From Priapulus caudatus (Eukaryota; Priapulida; Priapulimorpha; Priapulimorphida; Priapulidae): a stretch of DNA of 45,034 bases. The translations under genes and the position numbers were made by a program. The notes beneath the pieces were generated by a model, which saw only the letters and a program-made list of their open reading frames with translations, had not been told where the DNA came from and searched no databases. Location of the stretch: assembly GCF_000485595.1 (NCBI RefSeq), contig NW_014577636.1, forward strand, positions 91,512-136,545, read 5' to 3'. Shown here in pieces: positions 44,340 to 45,034 of this stretch (position 1 is the first letter of the stretch; each line of letters begins with the position of its first letter).

Positions 44340-45034
44340 TTAGCATCTGATATTGCAAGGTTTTTTCACTGGCATATCGTATGTGGTATCTATAGTATAT
44401 CGAATATATGGTATTTAGTATTTCGATCAGCTAGCTATTTCTGTTATCTGGTGTCTAATATCTAGTATTTGGCACCTGGTGTGTAGTACATGGTATCTGG
44501 TATCTAGTATGTGGTATCTAATATTTAGTATTTCTATTATCTGGTATCGTGTATCTAATATCTGGCACTTATGTGGCGTCTATTATGTGGTAACTAGTAT
44601 GTGGTATCTAGTGTCTAGTATCTACTATCTAGTATCTAGTATCTTCCCTCTAGTATCTGCTATCTACTAGCTTGTATCTAGTATCTAGTATGTGTTATCT
44701 AGTATCGTCTATCTAATATCTGGCAGCTGGTATATATGGTATCTACTATGTGTTATCTATAGTATCTTCTATCTTGTATCTTGTATCTAGTATCTAGTTT
44801 GTGTTATCTAGTATCTTCTATCTAGTATCTGCTATCTTCCCTCTAGTATCTGCTATCGTCTATCTAGTATCCGGCAGCTGGTATATGGTATCTACTATGT
44901 GTTATCTAGTATCATCTATCTAATATCTGGCAGCTGGTATATGGTATCTACTATGTGTTATCTATAGTATCAGGAGTTAATGAAGACAAACTGTCAGACA
45001 AGTTGTCTTCATTAACTCCTGATAGTATCTCTAT
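44340..45034. repeat. TATCTAGTATCTGG-type minisatellite, cleaner copy
   Basis: Counterpart of 36600-37290. A subsidiary periodicity is seen: GGCAGCTGGTATATGG followed by TATCTACTATGTGTTATC recurs near 44720, 44875 and 44930. The array continues to the end of the window. Confidence 0.9.
44971..45021. mobile_element. Miniature fold-back element in the TATC minisatellite, clean copy
   Basis: A 51 bp unit has perfect 19-base arms, CAGGAGTTAATGAAGACAA and TTGTCTTCATTAACTCCTG, around a 13-base loop. It interrupts a TATCTAGT minisatellite and is flanked by direct ATAGTAT (44964-44970 and 45022-45028). Removing the element and one ATAGTAT restores a normal array unit, as expected of an insertion with a 7 bp target duplication. 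Confidence 0.8.

Overview
The window looks like repeat-saturated nuclear DNA from an invertebrate animal, most plausibly an arthropod. The reasons are CpG that is not depleted, very many GA/CT, CA, CAG and GTC microsatellites, TATA-containing AT-rich spacers, short inverted-repeat elements and an AGGTCA-rich satellite. The species cannot be fixed from the sequence. I see no rRNA, no convincing tRNA, no CRISPR array and no recognisable housekeeping gene. Almost all longer open frames come from simple repeats. Three weak coding candidates are listed with low confidence.

The window is three sequence blocks joined by two runs of 25 N (14070-14094 and 32510-32534). The dominant fact is duplication. 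Positions 1-9166 recur in direct orientation at 14095-23260 (position A maps to A+14094). They recur again inverted in the second block, where the outer part (A 1-7623) appears base-for-base identical at 24887-32509 (position A maps to 32510-A). The second block is therefore one ~18.4 kb palindrome centred near 23.3 kb in a GA/TC microsatellite. The first block carries its own fold-back (about 9190-10988 against 12515-14069). The third block opens with a diverged direct copy of the end of the second (32543-34450 against about 30586-32509). Within it, about 36070-37290 is repeated, with many small indels, at about 43830-45034. Exact identity of arms, noisy indel-rich versions beside clean ones, breakpoints in simple repeats and reuse of the same contig end all suggest long-read assembly duplication or fold-back artefacts. 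A genuine young palindromic amplicon cannot be excluded from sequence alone.

Layout of the repeated module in A coordinates: pyrimidine-rich spacer (1-540); GC-rich promoter-like stretch (540-960); CTG/GTG block (1083-1457); ~245 bp TIR element (1680-1924); E-box/TATA stretch and CGCA minisatellite (2185-2400); spacer (2470-3660); dispersed repeat X with a small open frame on the minus strand (3670-4550); CT, CA and GA tracts (4596-5027); CT tract (5370-5560); GAA-rich stretch (5800-6050); CA-rich array (6425-7120); a ~140-147 bp satellite (7196-8122); two adjacent hairpins (8179-8251); spacer; GA tract.

The first block continues into the fold-back, with a clean satellite array (11021-11595) and a second X copy (11596-12288) in its loop. 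The third block (32535-45034) holds the diverged copy of the module end, a 127-143 bp repeat, TATCTAGT-type minisatellites, a GTC tract, a GA higher-order array, telomere-like motifs, an unusually balanced stretch near 40.0-40.6 kb, C-rich ~28 bp and CCCGCCGCTG minisatellites, a GGTGT pentamer array and a GA tract.

The best biological leads are a 42-51 bp perfect fold-back element found at several unrelated repeat sites (with a 7 bp target duplication at one), a ~245 bp TIR element, a satellite dense in TCAAGGTCA nuclear-receptor half-sites, and repeat family X.
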